Below, piece by piece: positions 32,580 to 44,819 of a DNA stretch of 64,000 nt. A program made the translations under genes and the position numbers. Origin of the DNA: Druceiella hillmani (taxonomy: Eukaryota > Arthropoda > Insecta > Lepidoptera > Hepialidae); assembly GCA_039881145.1 (NCBI GenBank), contig JAYKKI010000004.1:45072501-45136500 (forward strand), given 5' to 3'. The notes beneath the pieces are model-generated. The model did no database searches and was not told where the DNA came from. It saw nothing but the letters and a program-made list of their open reading frames with translations. The first letter of the stretch is position 1. Each line of letters starts with the position of its first letter.

Positions 32580-34324
32580 CCTGGGGGAGGTGTACCCCTA
32601 GGGAACGCGTCCCCAAGGTGGCGGACAGGGGAACGCTCGGCAGATATGCTGGGTAGGAGGGAAATAAAATACCTCCCGAGGACCAAACAGGCCGGAGAAG
32701 AACACTCCGTCATCAAATCCACGCAAAGAGCTTCTTCAAAATATGTGAAGGCGAGGTCTATGCAGTGCAGTGCGTTTAGGCTGTAGCGCTAGAAAGGATG
32801 GCGATGGAAGAACCCAGAGCCGGGTCAATGGCAGCGACTACACTTGAGTAAAAGAGTACAGTCTTGGCGTCAGGTAACAACCGCCTGTAAAAACATATAG
32901 CCAAACATCTCTTCCTCGTAAATATGAAGAAAACCAAAAGAAAGACAGCGACCAAAGTTAGGGCGTCCCCCGCAAGGGACGATGGCCTTGGGAATGCGAG
33001 AAATGCGAACTATGAATATTATGCTAGCGTCCCTCATAAGCGACGGAAAATATGACAAACATGCTAACTCACAGGTGTATAATTCTCAATCTCGAATAAG
33101 ATTAGCCACGTGGACCTTGGTACTCTCACAGGTCGAAGCTAAGAATTAGCAGATGTGCCAAAGGCTCAGCAAATAAAATTATGCTGCCCACAAGAAACCA
33201 AATGGAAAGGGGCAAAGTCACGAGATCTAGGACTTGGCTACCAACTATTATATTACGGCGCTCGAAATGGAGTTACAATAGTGTTGGACTCGAACCTTAA
33301 GCAACGTATCATTAACGTTAATAGAAAAAAGTGACAGACTCATAGCGGTTAAACTAGCCATGGATAAACAACTATCCCATTTCAGTGTATGCATCACAAA
33401 CTTGCTGCTCCGATAACGAAAAACATTAATTCTGGGATGATTTCGACGACCTACTCATCTGGGGAGTTGAAATATATCTGAGGTGACCTAAATGGACACG
33501 TAGGTAGTTGCAATAAAGCCTATCACGAGATCATGGGTCAGTTTTGGTATGGCATCATAAGTAAAGACGGTGAACAAATATTAGATATCTGCATGAGACA
33601 TAACGTATTCGTCTTTAATACATACTTTAATAAGAAAGCAGAACACCTTATCACTTATAAGAGTCGAAATAAGCAATCACTAATAGATATCTATCTAACG
33701 CTTCAGATTTAAATATCTGGGGTTAATGCTGAGTTCGGATGCCAGTGTCGACGCGGACGTTACCCATAGAATAAATGCTGCCTGACAAAAATGGAGAATG
33801 CTCTCCGGTGTACTCTGCGACCCTGCGATGACAATACAACTAAAAGGTAAAATGTACAAAAGAGCAGTAAGACCAGCTATGATGTATGGTGCAGAATGTT
33901 GGGCCGTCAAAAAATAGAATGAACAAAAAATGCACACAAACGAAATGAAAATGCTACGATGGGCAGCGGGAGTCACGAAACTTGATAAACTACGGAACGA
34001 ATACATTAGAGGGTCTTTCAAGGTCACACCCGTAGTAGAAAAGATGGTGGAAAGTCGTTTGCGATGGTACGGGCATGTGATGAGACGGGACGAATGTAAC
34101 GCCGTAAAACCTGCCCTGGCCATCCCTGACACAGAAAAGATAGAGGAAGACCGGTTGTCCACCACCCACGCCACGTGATGGACAACCGTTGCCAAAGATC
34201 TGGCGCGGACAAGCTTAGATGTAGGGACAACCCAAAATCGTCTGACTTGGCGCCGGAATACGAGGAGGGCCGACCCCAAATAAAAGGAAGAGACACGGAA
34301 GAAGAAAAAGAAGGAGATATAAAT
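32580..34324 (+). mobile_element. RTE-like non-LTR retrotransposon, internally deleted
   Basis: A GC-rich island in AT-rich DNA, bounded by a 12-bp direct repeat. The first 470 bp (starting cctgggggaggtgtacccct) are noncoding and look like a full-length 5' UTR, unusual because most LINE copies lose their 5' end. Endonuclease remains follow (about 33100-33700), then the sequence jumps at about 33700-33735 straight into the last part of the reverse-transcriptase protein, so nearly all of the polymerase domain is missing. The 3' end is A/G-rich (gaagaagaaaaagaaggaga) with no long poly(A), as usual for RTE-type elements. Clade name is from motif recognition; related lineages with the same protein ending are possible. 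Confidence 0.8.
33100..34283 (+). pseudogene. RTE-like endonuclease and polymerase C-terminus, broken
   Basis: Endonuclease pieces in shifting frames: TW-GTLTGRSKELADVPK, QETKWKGAKSRDLGLGYQLL with the catalytic Glu, KSDRLIAVKLAMD, GDLNGHVG (the GDxN catalytic motif), DGEQILDICMRHNVFVFNTY and HLITYKSRNKQSLID. After the deletion one frame reads YKRAVRPAMMYGAECWAVKK, a TAG at 33915-33917, NEQKMHTNEMKMLRWAAGVT, NEYIRGSFKVTPVVEKMVES and RLRWYGHVMRRDE. TGA at 34176-34178 replaces an expected Trp codon in the proline/threonine/tryptophan-rich tail, which resumes as WTTVAKDLA and ends RRADPK with TAA at 34281-34283. It cannot encode a polymerase. The long minus-strand open frame over 33695-34384 is its shadow. 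Confidence 0.8.
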
Positions 34325-34336
34325 TAAATAAAACTT
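34325..34336. repeat. Right target-site duplication of RTE-like LINE
   Basis: taaataaaactt follows the A/G-rich 3' end and equals 32568-32579. Confidence 0.75.
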
Positions 34337-36849
34337 TTCCAACACTACGCACAGAAACAAATGTAGAACTTCACAAGATGACAAATGTAGAACTTCACAA
34401 TTTTCGTATATCTCGTGCCATGACGCATTATTTGCCTTTGGCGTCTTTATTAGTCTGCGGTGGTCTAATTAATATTGCACCAACGACATAATTAGTACAT
34501 TCGATTGTTTACAATACGGATTTCTTAAAATTTCGTTTTAACATTTTAATTCAGTTATTTTAACTATTTCGTTACGCGGGAGTGTCAGAGTTTAATGATT
34601 TGTTTATAAATTTAAGTATTCACGTTTTCAATTTTAACATGTTATAGGACAATCCTCAGAATTAGTTATATGTAGGGTCATTTCAATTTATAAAACAGTT
34701 TTTACGATAAGGCTGAGCATTTATTTGCTTATGTTCAAAGAATTAAGATAAATTATTAATAGTAGTAATTATTTATAATTTTTTTTTAATTTATTGTCTC
34801 TTACCCTTAATTTTTTTGAGGGCTCAAATAGCGATCAGCAATTCAAATTCATCAAAAATTATGAAAAATTTCATGAAAAGTTTCATAGTTTAACGATAAG
34901 AAGCGAAAATTATTATTTTGAAAGTAAATAGAGTTTGATCTTAAAAATTTACGAATCTATTTTTTTATATTTAGAGAAATCTAACTTAGTGTTTCTAAAC
35001 TTTTCCTTGATATTCATTATTGTAGAGGTCACGTCCGACAAATAGTAATAAATTAAACTGACAAAATCTTATTCAGTTACGGTGTTGTATTAAATGTGCG
35101 CTATATGTTCGTAGAACGCCATATCTGCAAACAGGTAATGATGATATCAATTAGTAGCCTCTCGCGTGGTCTGATTCTATCATTTACGGGTTGTGATAGC
35201 TGGCATGAAGCTAACATTATTTTCCATATTACTCAATTAGGAAACTTTTATTATCTGTTTAAATTGACATTTTTATTTTCTTTTAATTATATTATTTGTT
35301 TAATTATGTTCGTTATAAGATAGATAAGGTAGATGAGCAAATAAATATTATACAAAAAGAGACTTAATTGAGTCGTATTCCATAATATTGGAAGTAAGTT
35401 TCTTTTTTTATAAAATAAAACCAAATAAAATAATTTTCGAAAGTTTGATTTTAGTGGTTTCATGAATAGATACCGAGTTGAATTAATTTCAAATTCTGTG
35501 TCACATTTTTATTCACGTTTCTGGTTATTTTGCAATTTAAAATTGTGATTTTAAAAACATATTTAAATGTTTTGTGGTCCATCCGTTGTACGTAACTGTA
35601 ATTCTTTATTGGCGATTTTATAGGATTTTATCTCCCTTGGTATATGTCTATAGTGGAAGAACGTTTTACAATTTCTTCACATCCGTCCATTCGTTAGAAC
35701 CTGGCACTATTTACAGTTTTATGTCTAAATGAGTGAAATTAGTCTATAGTTTTATTGATTGTAAATAAAAATATATGTAATTAAGTAAAAAATTAATCAA
35801 TTAAAGAAAATGAATTTCAGAAATATACTATTATGGGAACATTCCCAATCGATGAAAAAGTTGGAATAAATTATCATACACATCGTAAATGAAAGTGTTG
35901 TTTACTAAATTTTTTATTTTTAATACATATTTATTGATATTTTATGAGCAAACACTTCATAAAAACGAAGACTAGGGAGCTTAATAAATTTAAATTTATT
36001 GCTCAGACCAGAACAAAAACTTTTTTAAGTCCTACAAAAAATACAAAGACAAAAAAAATCACACTCTGATGGGACAAGTTTTGGGGTGGATTTGTATTTC
36101 TATTTAAAAACCCTTTTTCCTTTATTTTAATGTTAACTTAATGAATTTTCCTCTCTGTTGTTTGTTCAGGACAGTTTGTGGATTTCATGCAATTAGCTCT
36201 ATATTACTTCGACCCTAGTAATACATCTTACTACTAAGTGGTATTTTGTTGATACTCATTTTAATTAACAATTTATTTTGTATTACGCCTTTCATTCCGA
36301 ACCGAAACCATTCTATTGCAAAATAGCAAATAAAGAACTTAAATAAAAAATTATAAATAGCGATTAATTATTGAGGGAATAATTATGAGAAATTTTACAA
36401 ATAATCCATATGAATAACAACAAATTTAAAATTGGAAAAGTTAAGTACCGTGGATCTTGTCTCGGGGAATTATTTCTTTAAAAGTTAAATTTTATTATAC
36501 TTTATTTTTTTATGTGGGTTAACTAGTTTTATATCATTATTGGTATCTACCAATAGCAGCAATTCATCCTTTGATATTTTTAGTCAAATTTTGTGTAAAT
36601 TTTTTTTTACAAAAATGTTGACTCCTTTAACAAGTTTCCCATAAAATAAAAATACTTAAAAAGAATAGTAAAGCTGTAACTAGATGAAAGCGATAGAAAA
36701 ATATGAAAATAAAGAGAAATTTGGAACTCCAAACGTCTAGTGAACTCCAAGAAGAATTTCCACAGAAATTTTACTTCACAGAAATTTTAATGATAAATTT
36801 TTAAATTAGTTTATGCTTTTAGAAAAGAAAGTTTGAGATATATTTTTCA

Positions 36850-36925
<76 letters not shown>

Positions 36926-38278
36926 TTTTTTCATTTTTCAAACTACTATTTTCCGGTCGTCCAGCTCATTTGTTTCCCGCAAGGAACATATAAACTACAT
37001 GCTCGAATATAAAACGTATCAAACATGTTTTTAAGAGGGACGCAGTCTAGTCTGAAAGCTATTGGCACGTGTCTGAATAACATAGCCAAATAGTTAAATA
37101 CAATAGCTTTTTTCACCAATACACTATTTTTAATATTTCCTTAATACTATTTCCTTATTTTCTATTAATACTATTTCCTTAAACCTTTTCATAAAATCGT
37201 GTATATAAAATAAGTATGATTAATAAATAATATAATTATTCCTAATTCTTTTGGAAAGAAGTTTTGGACAATTTACATTAAAATAAAAATAAAAATGAAA
37301 TGTCTTTCGTATACAAACATGTATTGGAATAAATAAATATACATTTTATACTTGTTTTAAAACAGACTTATCGTTCAGGAACCCAGTTCACAATATATCT
37401 CTCTCCAGGTGATTACGTGACAATTAACATGTTGATTAGTCACCAGTATTCGCCGCGTCTTATAAAAGTGTTTTCTTTTTTCATTCGGTTTCAGAAAAAC
37501 GAGCGAATTTTTTTTCATTTCATACAGTTTTTTTTATATTACTTAAACTCAACACTTACCAACAATTTGTCTATAACTATATTTTATCAAAATATTTCTT
37601 TTTAAGACGGAGAATTGTCTTGCATAAACATGTAATATATTGTATGTTGTTTACAGAATGGTTTTTAGAAGTAAAATTGATGCCAGCAGTTCTGAATGCA
37701 AAGTACAGTAAAAGACATTGTAGACAACAACAAAAACATTAAACAGTTTCGAAAAAAATGTTATAGAATTAGTCTTTAAAAATTTAGAAAAAAAATAAAT
37801 ATATTCCAAATGGACATATAAAGAGAAAATCTTGTGGATAAATGAAAAAATTAGAAAATAATTTAGTTTCAGCCAGTTGGATATTTTCACAGTTATTTTA
37901 TTACATAAGATAACTTTCAAACAAATAAAACCACTTGGTATCCTTTTTATTGAGATGACAATTTTATGGATCAATCCAATTCCTTGTAGCCTTCCTCATT
38001 ACATGATTAATTAACAGGCGTTCGCAGCGTGTTTTATATTATGTTAATCTACTTATTAATAAGGACAGAAATTTCCTATACCTACAAAGGTCGATGTTGT
38101 CTGTGTGCAATTATAATTTGTTTTGTAAGCAATACACATATATAGTGGTATGGGTATAGTCTACACGAGTCATTTGCAACTTATAACAAAAATGTCGTGA
38201 GAGATTCAGACTAACGTTGAATAAATGAAGCGTATGGAATAAAAAATAAAATCACATGAATAAAACTTGAAAAAACTT
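34337..38278. other. No gene recognised outside the AT/T tract
   Basis: A short direct duplication of acaaatgtagaacttcacaa lies at 34358-34401, just after the RTE-like element. A taatactatttcctta motif is repeated at 37140-37185. A 107-codon minus-strand open stretch at 37651-37974 is Phe/Ile/Leu/Lys-rich and unrecognised. Confidence 0.45.
36853..36931. repeat. (AT)n followed by a 24-base T-run
   Basis: About 54 bp of alternating AT run directly into 24 T residues (36908-36931). On the minus strand this is poly(A) then (TA)n, which can mark the 3' end of a minus-strand retroposed sequence, but no retroposon body was recognised to the right (36932-37200). Confidence 0.85.
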
Positions 38279-38320
38279 TAACGGCTCATTGATGGGGCGA
38301 CGGCCATCAATGAGCCGTTA
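38279..38320. repeat. Perfect 17-bp hairpin
   Basis: taacggctcattgatgg (38279-38295) and its exact reverse complement (38304-38320) flank the 8-nt loop ggcgacgg. The GC-rich stem-loop stands in AT-rich surroundings. The loop is itself GC-rich, so the whole 42 bp may be the core of a small palindromic element. Confidence 0.75.
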
Positions 38321-39309
38321 CGGTTTTCCAGAGAGGCGTATTATATTTCATATTTTCTCTAATGTATATTTTGCCGTTTTAGGACTTTTGAAATAACTCC
38401 ATTCACCATCCCACCAAGTATGGTTATTTATGTTTTAATGTTATATAAAGTATGAAAATTTAAACACTTAGTCATTTAGCATCTTAGCATATCGCTATGT
38501 TTTCATATACGTATAAAATTTACTTCTCTCTTTACGCACCGACCTTGTGAGCTATGAAAAAAAATTTTTGTTCATGAACTCGTAATGGCCAACTTATATC
38601 TATGAAGTTCATATTTTACTTTAGGCTGTTTAATTGTTGAAATACTCATATTAATTTGCTTATAGTATACTTAAGGGAAATCATTTGTTTTAATAAAAAT
38701 AGTTTGCATTAGTAGAATTTATAAACATCATTAAATATAAAAACAAATAATTCTGAAATGAAAAACAACACTACGTGAAAAAATTTAAATATAAATTGAC
38801 ATGTTATCAAGGGTTCTAATCGTAAACTATATTCTGATTTCAATCAGCACGCATCATAATCATCAATGAGGAAGTTAGGTTTTTCCTTGCAATTTTCATA
38901 ACTATTAAATATATTACATTTTACTGCACTTTACCTTCTATTCCCAAAAACAAATTTTTTTAACCGTCTATTTGTAACAATTCTCAAAGCTTACATTTGC
39001 TTTTCTTTTGACCGAGCTATATTTATTTTTATCATAGACTGTCTAAATTCACAAAAGGAACCGAGAATCCTCTAAGCGTAAAACCAAATTTTCAAATATA
39101 ATTATATTCGCCGGTAAAATTTTATTCCTCTGCCTTATATTTTTTACCTAGTTTTGATCAACATTAGAAAATTGTTTAATACGGTATGCAATAACGTCAA
39201 AGCAATTAAAAGTATTTGAAGGCCAAATTTGTCAGTTTCACGGTTGTACAAGCACAGAATAAACGCGGTCCCAAATCTAAAGATCTACGTCGTTTGTTGC
39301 ATATTACGT

Positions 39310-39358
<49 letters not shown>

Positions 39359-39395
39359 TTAAAATTGTTTAACGTTTCTACATAATTAAAAAAAA

Positions 39396-39450
<55 letters not shown>

Positions 39451-41334
39451 TAACTTTCTACATCCGTCATTCAAAGATGCTAGCATGATTTCTATTATGT
39501 GTTTATATTTCCACGAAATGTTTTCACTTTCGGTAGACTAAATCTCAAAGAAATGTAAGCTTAAAATAAAACTCTTGATTAAAGTATGCAAAAAAATGGT
39601 AAAATAAATCAAACGTTTCGTAAATCTTGCTGAAATTCAGGCCACGCACGTATCAGCCATAATGTAAAGAGTGTGTAGCAGTCAAATGTGCAAATAGTTG
39701 GAGATGAAACGTTAAATTTTTAAAACAGATTATGAAGTAAAAATATAAAAGAAACTTGTGTGACGTAGAACGTACAAATAAAAAGTAAAATAAAATTATG
39801 AAACAATGTAAATTATCATAAACAAATATTGTTTTTTGGATATATATTCCACAAAAATAAGATAACAACGAAAGCGACGGCTAATGATTCATTAAATTCC
39901 GTGACCAATAATCATTAAATAAAATGGACCACGTAATTATACCCTTAGGTAACTTTTTCCGGTATGTCGATATGCATAAACACCCTGCGTATATTTCGCT
40001 GTGAACTTTTAGAGTTTATGGTCTATGACGGCACCGTCGTAGCACGACGTATAATATTATTATCATTCCCTCTACTTCTAATCTTTTTCAGTTTATGCAC
40101 CTCGCTTCATTATATCTCGAGCGAAGGCTCATATCCATATAATCTTTACCATAAAATCGTTGCAATTCAAGTGTGCTAAATATGACGAAGAGCATCGTTC
40201 CCCCTGGTACGATAATTTAATATTTAAATGTAGTTTTGTTCTAAATTGAATATTATTTTTTATTATATTCTGTCACAATTTCAGACGTATATAAATATAT
40301 TATGCGTTATTAATTAAGAAAGTAAGTTTGAAAGGAAATCTTTGATTAAACAATAGTAACATTTAAACGATATTTAGGTTTTATAGCAAAGAAAAAGTAA
40401 AGGCAATCTTTGATATTAACGCACACGTTCAATAATTATAAAGGTATGTGATAAACAGATCGGAGGCGATTCATTAACAAATTATATTTTGGCAACCAAT
40501 TATAAAATAATAAAATAAAAAATAACATGCTTAAGGTATAAATATATAATGTTGACGTTTTAGAAAAGTAATATATAAAAACACCATAATTAATCTAATG
40601 TTTTAATACCCAACAGTACTCTAATAATTTTCTCTATCCCAACAATTTTTAAAAAATGCAAATAATATCTTGCCAAATAATTTATACAATAAACTTGTAT
40701 ATAATTTAAAGAAAAAAAGAGAATATAATAATCCATTGTAATAAAAAAGTAAATAAAAGAGAAATTACATAATAGTCTATATTTCAATCATGTAATACCA
40801 ACAAAATAATAAAATATTTGGGTTTACTTCTTCGCATCGGCTATTATATAATTAAGATAGAAATGGAATAATGCCCTATATTTTATAAGTCATTATATAC
40901 GTGATATTAGATTGCCGTGAATAATCATTTTTAATTTTCCGATCTGTTAATTAATTTCATTAATATATAAAATTTGTTTAGCGAGTTAGAGTTACTCGTC
41001 CTGAGTGTAGTTTTGTCTGCTATGTTACAGCGAGCCGTATGTCTGGCACTCTTTCTTGGGAAAATATATTTCCTAAAACATAAATTAAATTAAAATGTTA
41101 ATTAATGTATAAGATAGCAGTGAAAGGAGAGGGTATGTTGAAAAATTATATTCAATTATGGCAGGTTTTTCATAAACGACCACTCCAGAGACCAACCAAT
41201 CTCATAGGCTATTTTAACACCTATTTTGTTCATCATTCCTTCGATCCGGTCTCCTCAGTAATTACTACGTAGGAAAATAAAACAAAGACGAATAACGTTT
41301 TTGTACCTAGCTTTGGTACTTAGCTTTCAACTTA
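38321..41334. other. No gene recognised outside the AT arrays
   Basis: AT-rich noncoding sequence. A 71-codon plus-strand open stretch at 39964-40179 has a hydrophobic centre but no recognised family. Confidence 0.45.
39312..39451. repeat. Paired (AT)n microsatellites around a 45-bp spacer
   Basis: Two AT arrays (about 39312-39350 and 39396-39451, the second with gtat and acat variants) flank an AT-rich spacer containing gtttctacata. They can pair into a long hairpin, so length differences or assembly errors are likely here. Confidence 0.85.
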
Positions 41335-41378
41335 TTTTTTTAAACCAAAATGATGTACATTACTTTGGTTTAAAAAAA
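41335..41378. repeat. Perfect 15-bp inverted repeat upstream of mariner relic
   Basis: Seven T plus aaaccaaa (41335-41349) is the exact reverse complement of 41364-41378, with a 14-nt loop. It ends about 20 bp before the first recognisable transposase codons. It is too close to the coding relic to be that element's own 5' end unless most of the element is deleted. Confidence 0.65.
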
Positions 41379-41396
41379 TATTCTGTAATATATTCT

Positions 41397-42055
41397 TTGA
41401 AGGTCACTCAAATGATACACTCACCATCGTCACGGGTGACGAAAGTTGCATATACTGTTATCAACTAGAACTAAGAGACAGTCCGCCCAGTAGGTGTATC
41501 TTTTTAAATGTGTTATCTAGAAAATGAAGAAAGGAAGAGGTCTGGAAAAAAATATAAGAGCCATGTTTTTTGGGCAGACTGGTTATTACGCAACGATTCA
41601 TCTGGTAGATAAAAGAACAGTTACCGCTTATTGGTATACTGGAAATATCCTATTGTTTCGAAAACTTTCAAACGTGACACCCTCGCATTTCCTCCTTCAT
41701 CCCAAGAATGCCTCTGCAAACGAACAATGGAGGATTTGACCACGTCATATGCAAATTTATGAGTTATTCTTCAAACAACCCCTCTACCTAGCACCATGAG
41801 ATTTTTATTTATTCCCAGGAATAAGATGAAGATTTCTATTTATTACGAGGAATACCCGAACGTGGAAGTAGAGTGACTGCCCTTACAAAGATTGTGGAAA
41901 AGATGTCCAAGGAGGAGCAATACGACTGCTTCTGCCAGTAGTACTACTGAATGAAATGACTCATCTGATATTACGAAAACAATAAATAAATGACAACTTC
42001 GCATTTTTAAAATTCTAAAAACTTTTATTACTAACTTACATACATGCATCACAGT
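41397..42055 (+). pseudogene. Degenerate mariner transposase (C-terminal part)
   Basis: Mariner transposases cut and paste DNA with a DDD active site. The relic starts inside the catalytic domain: IVTGDESCIY (frame 2, first catalytic Asp at 41438-41440), then in frame 1 MFFGQTGYYATIHLVDKRTV and AYWYT. The second catalytic segment reads LLHPKNASAN, where the family has HHDNA-like residues, so the Asp is replaced by Lys (AAG 41704-41706). After a stop at 41737-41739, YLAP-stop-DFYLFPG carries the third Asp (41800-41802), with TGA at 41797-41799. A further frame gives VTALTKIVEKMSKEEQYDCF. The N-terminal DNA-binding half is missing and no terminal repeats were identified. Dead copy. Confidence 0.78.
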
Positions 42056-43029
42056 TGTCTATTATTTAGCATTTAGTACACAATCACGACAGAACTACCG
42101 TTTCGAGATTGATAAGAAAGAGGTCGGCAATATTCGTTCCTAATCGAAGTCTACAGTTATATCCTTCAAATTTCTAAAAACAAGGGTCCATATTATTACC
42201 GTGTGCCTCCTTTTTTATGAAATATAATAATTTAAATGAATACGAGAAAGATACCTTGATACAACTTTATAAATAGTATATTAAATATAACTTCACTTTC
42301 TACGTTAAAAGTTAATCTGGTAAATAAGGATATTTAATATTCAAAAAGTAATATTAAAGAATTTGTTTTCAAAAAAAATTCACGGGACATTGGATTTAAG
42401 GTAAACTTTTATAACTGTACATAATTTACGACATATAAAAATACTAGATTTTAATGTTTTAATTTACAAATCAGGAAAAAATTAAACAAAAAGAAAAAAT
42501 TGACATAAAATATATATCTGAGCAATATCAGACATTCATTACCTTTTATTATCTATTTATTGTTTGTTGGATTATTGCGATTAAAATACCGCACAAAGTT
42601 AACGTGATCGTTTCTTTTGTATTCACCTTGACAATATCAAGGCACGCATATTTTGCTCGTCAAAGATAACTAATAAAAATATAATAATTTAGTTTACAAG
42701 CTGAAATCACGCAATATGAAAATAACTCTGAGGGAACGAAAGTCTTTACTTTGTATTGATTGTTATTCTTTGTAGTATTTCCGTGTGTATAGACCAATAT
42801 CCCTAAGTTTAAATAAAATTTACTGATTATAATCAAAGCATATACTTAAAGTGATTTAACTAATTGATAGTTTATTAAATTACTTAATTTACCGGAATAT
42901 CCATATTAATATTTTCATGTGAAATGCATTCAAAAGTCATTTGTTTCACATGAATCAAGTAAAGTGTTTCACATGAACCAATAAGGTATCAAAATAAATG
43001 TAAAAAATGTAGTATTAATTTCAATTATC

Positions 43030-43115
43030 ATGTAGTATTGTATTTACTTTACTTAAATTGTTAACCACGACCTAGGTTTTGTTGTACAAAAACATCTTGA
43101 GATGGGCAATTAGAA
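43030..43115. repeat. Partial copy of the 3954-4193 fold-back element
   Basis: atgtagtatt, acttaaatt, ccacgacctaggtttt/c, gttgta-aaacatctt and gat-agg/ggc occur in the same order as at 3974-4059. Only one arm is present; there is no matching inverted arm downstream, so this is a broken or solo half of the family. Confidence 0.65.
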
Positions 43116-44194
43116 CAGAATATAAAAACTTATGAATACCTTCAAGAAATCAATAATTAATTTTTTAAAGGAAGAAAAAAACGATTTGTCCTTTAATTAT
43201 AATGTAATGTATTTCAATGTTCTCAGTAAAAGTAATAGAAAAATAAGCTGAGCTGAGCTGTTTGAAAAAAAAGTTCTTTTAAAACCGTGACAAAGTGTAA
43301 AAAAAATTAAATAATCGATTAATTTATGATTTTCATTTTCTTAAGGAAAACTAAATTGGGATATCAAAATATTTATTATGTCACGTTAACGTCTCTTTGT
43401 CACAAAACTTATTTGGCAATTATTGCTTACTAGTTATGGTTCCCAAATCTATCTGGGTAATTACAGAACAGAAATTGAACCCAGTTGATGGAGCACGTAA
43501 TCAAATCTAGTCTCATACACATATACCTGTAAAGATCAAATTTAATTGCAAATTTCTAATGAGTTAATTATACTTTCCGAAGTTTGGTTGAAAAATTGCA
43601 AGCACATCATAAGGAAAGCAATATTAAAATGAATCACAAAGCATGTAAAACTCAAAGTTTATATATTGTACCAAAATTATTAACAATACTAGAATTTGGC
43701 ATTTCAGTTATATTTGGCCCAATGAAACTGTTGTAACTTCTTCATAAAAATATACGGAATTTTGCTGATTTAATACATACGTTATGACATCTATTAGTAT
43801 GCAAGTAAATTTTTATTTTATTTATCAAATAACACTAAATTTTTTGAAAATCTATCTGGCTCTTAAGATAGAGTTAAAACTAAATATCTGACCATTTTAA
43901 TGGTATTAGTGTTACATGATTGCAAAGTCACGAATAATAACCAGCAATAATCCACCATACGAACTAGTTGTTTGAATGCAAAGTTGTTAAATGGCAAAAA
44001 ACTAACAAAAATACTTTCACATTTATAATATTAAATTAGATTATTGCAAGAAAACAAACTTATATTAATCATTTAGCGTGAATAAACATAGTTTTTGTTG
44101 ACACCTAGGCCACGTATTAGATACAATTTTGCCTCTTGTCATATGATTGACACAAAATGGAAGAATCCCTTGAAGCTTTCCACTCGACATGATT

Positions 44195-44520
44195 ACATAT
44201 TACGCCATTGAAATAAACAGTGAGCTCATTAGTCACCATGGAAACGACGCACTGACTTCTATCTACGAACAAGTCCGTAATATGGACATTGTCACAATGT
44301 AGTAATTTTCCATGTTTCATCACGTAACTAGAATTGCAGGAAAACGTATATAATTAGGTTCGATATTAAACGAATGGAATAAGGAGGAGAAGTCAAAAAC
44401 AATATATCTTTTAAACAAAATAATTACGTTTATTGGACTTTTGGAAAATATCGTTGGGGAATAACGAAACGAACACATTTTTCAAAGCCTTTTCATAAAT
44501 AAAATCGACTATCTCAGTAA
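44195..44520. repeat. Diverged dispersed repeat, copy 2 (partner at 9200-9515)
   Basis: Same order of landmarks as copy 1: ctcattagtcaccatggaaa then gacgcactg, gacattgtcac, gagaagtcaaaaacaata, ttggaaaatatc and tttcataaataa. The gap structure differs between the copies, consistent with long independent decay. Confidence 0.55.
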
Positions 44521-44779
44521 GTACGATACGTATTATTTACTTATAAACGTTCAATTATTATTATCAAATGCAAGTATTAATTTAAATTCTATAATCAATG
44601 TATCATTAAATCAATAAGTACCAACCAGTAATTTAATGATGAGGGAATATTTATACTAAATGAAAAATACTCATGATTATAATGATCGTCTTTTTTAAAA
44701 TCTTAAATTCAAATAAATTCTGGAAAAAAGGCGTACAATTATGTTTTTGTTTTCTTCTTCTTCCGCCTACTGTCAAACG

Positions 44780-44819
44780 CGTGTGTGTGTAGTCATTTCA
44801 TAATGACTACACACACACG
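44780..44819. repeat. Perfect 18-bp hairpin built on a (GT)n tract
   Basis: cgtgtgtgtgtagtcatt (44780-44797) pairs exactly with 44802-44819 across the 4-nt loop tcat. A GT microsatellite on one side and a CA microsatellite on the other, joined by unique bases, suggests a fold-back duplication, not two independent microsatellites. Confidence 0.8.

Noticed and set aside
33695..34384. Longest minus-strand open frame, 229 codons
   Set aside because: It lies antisense to well-recognised RTE-like protein sequence, shows no domain of its own and is a compositional shadow of the GC-rich element.
39304..39486. Open frame rich in alternating Ile-Tyr
   Set aside because: Translation of (AT)n microsatellites; similar artefacts at 52401-52745 and 55192-55419.
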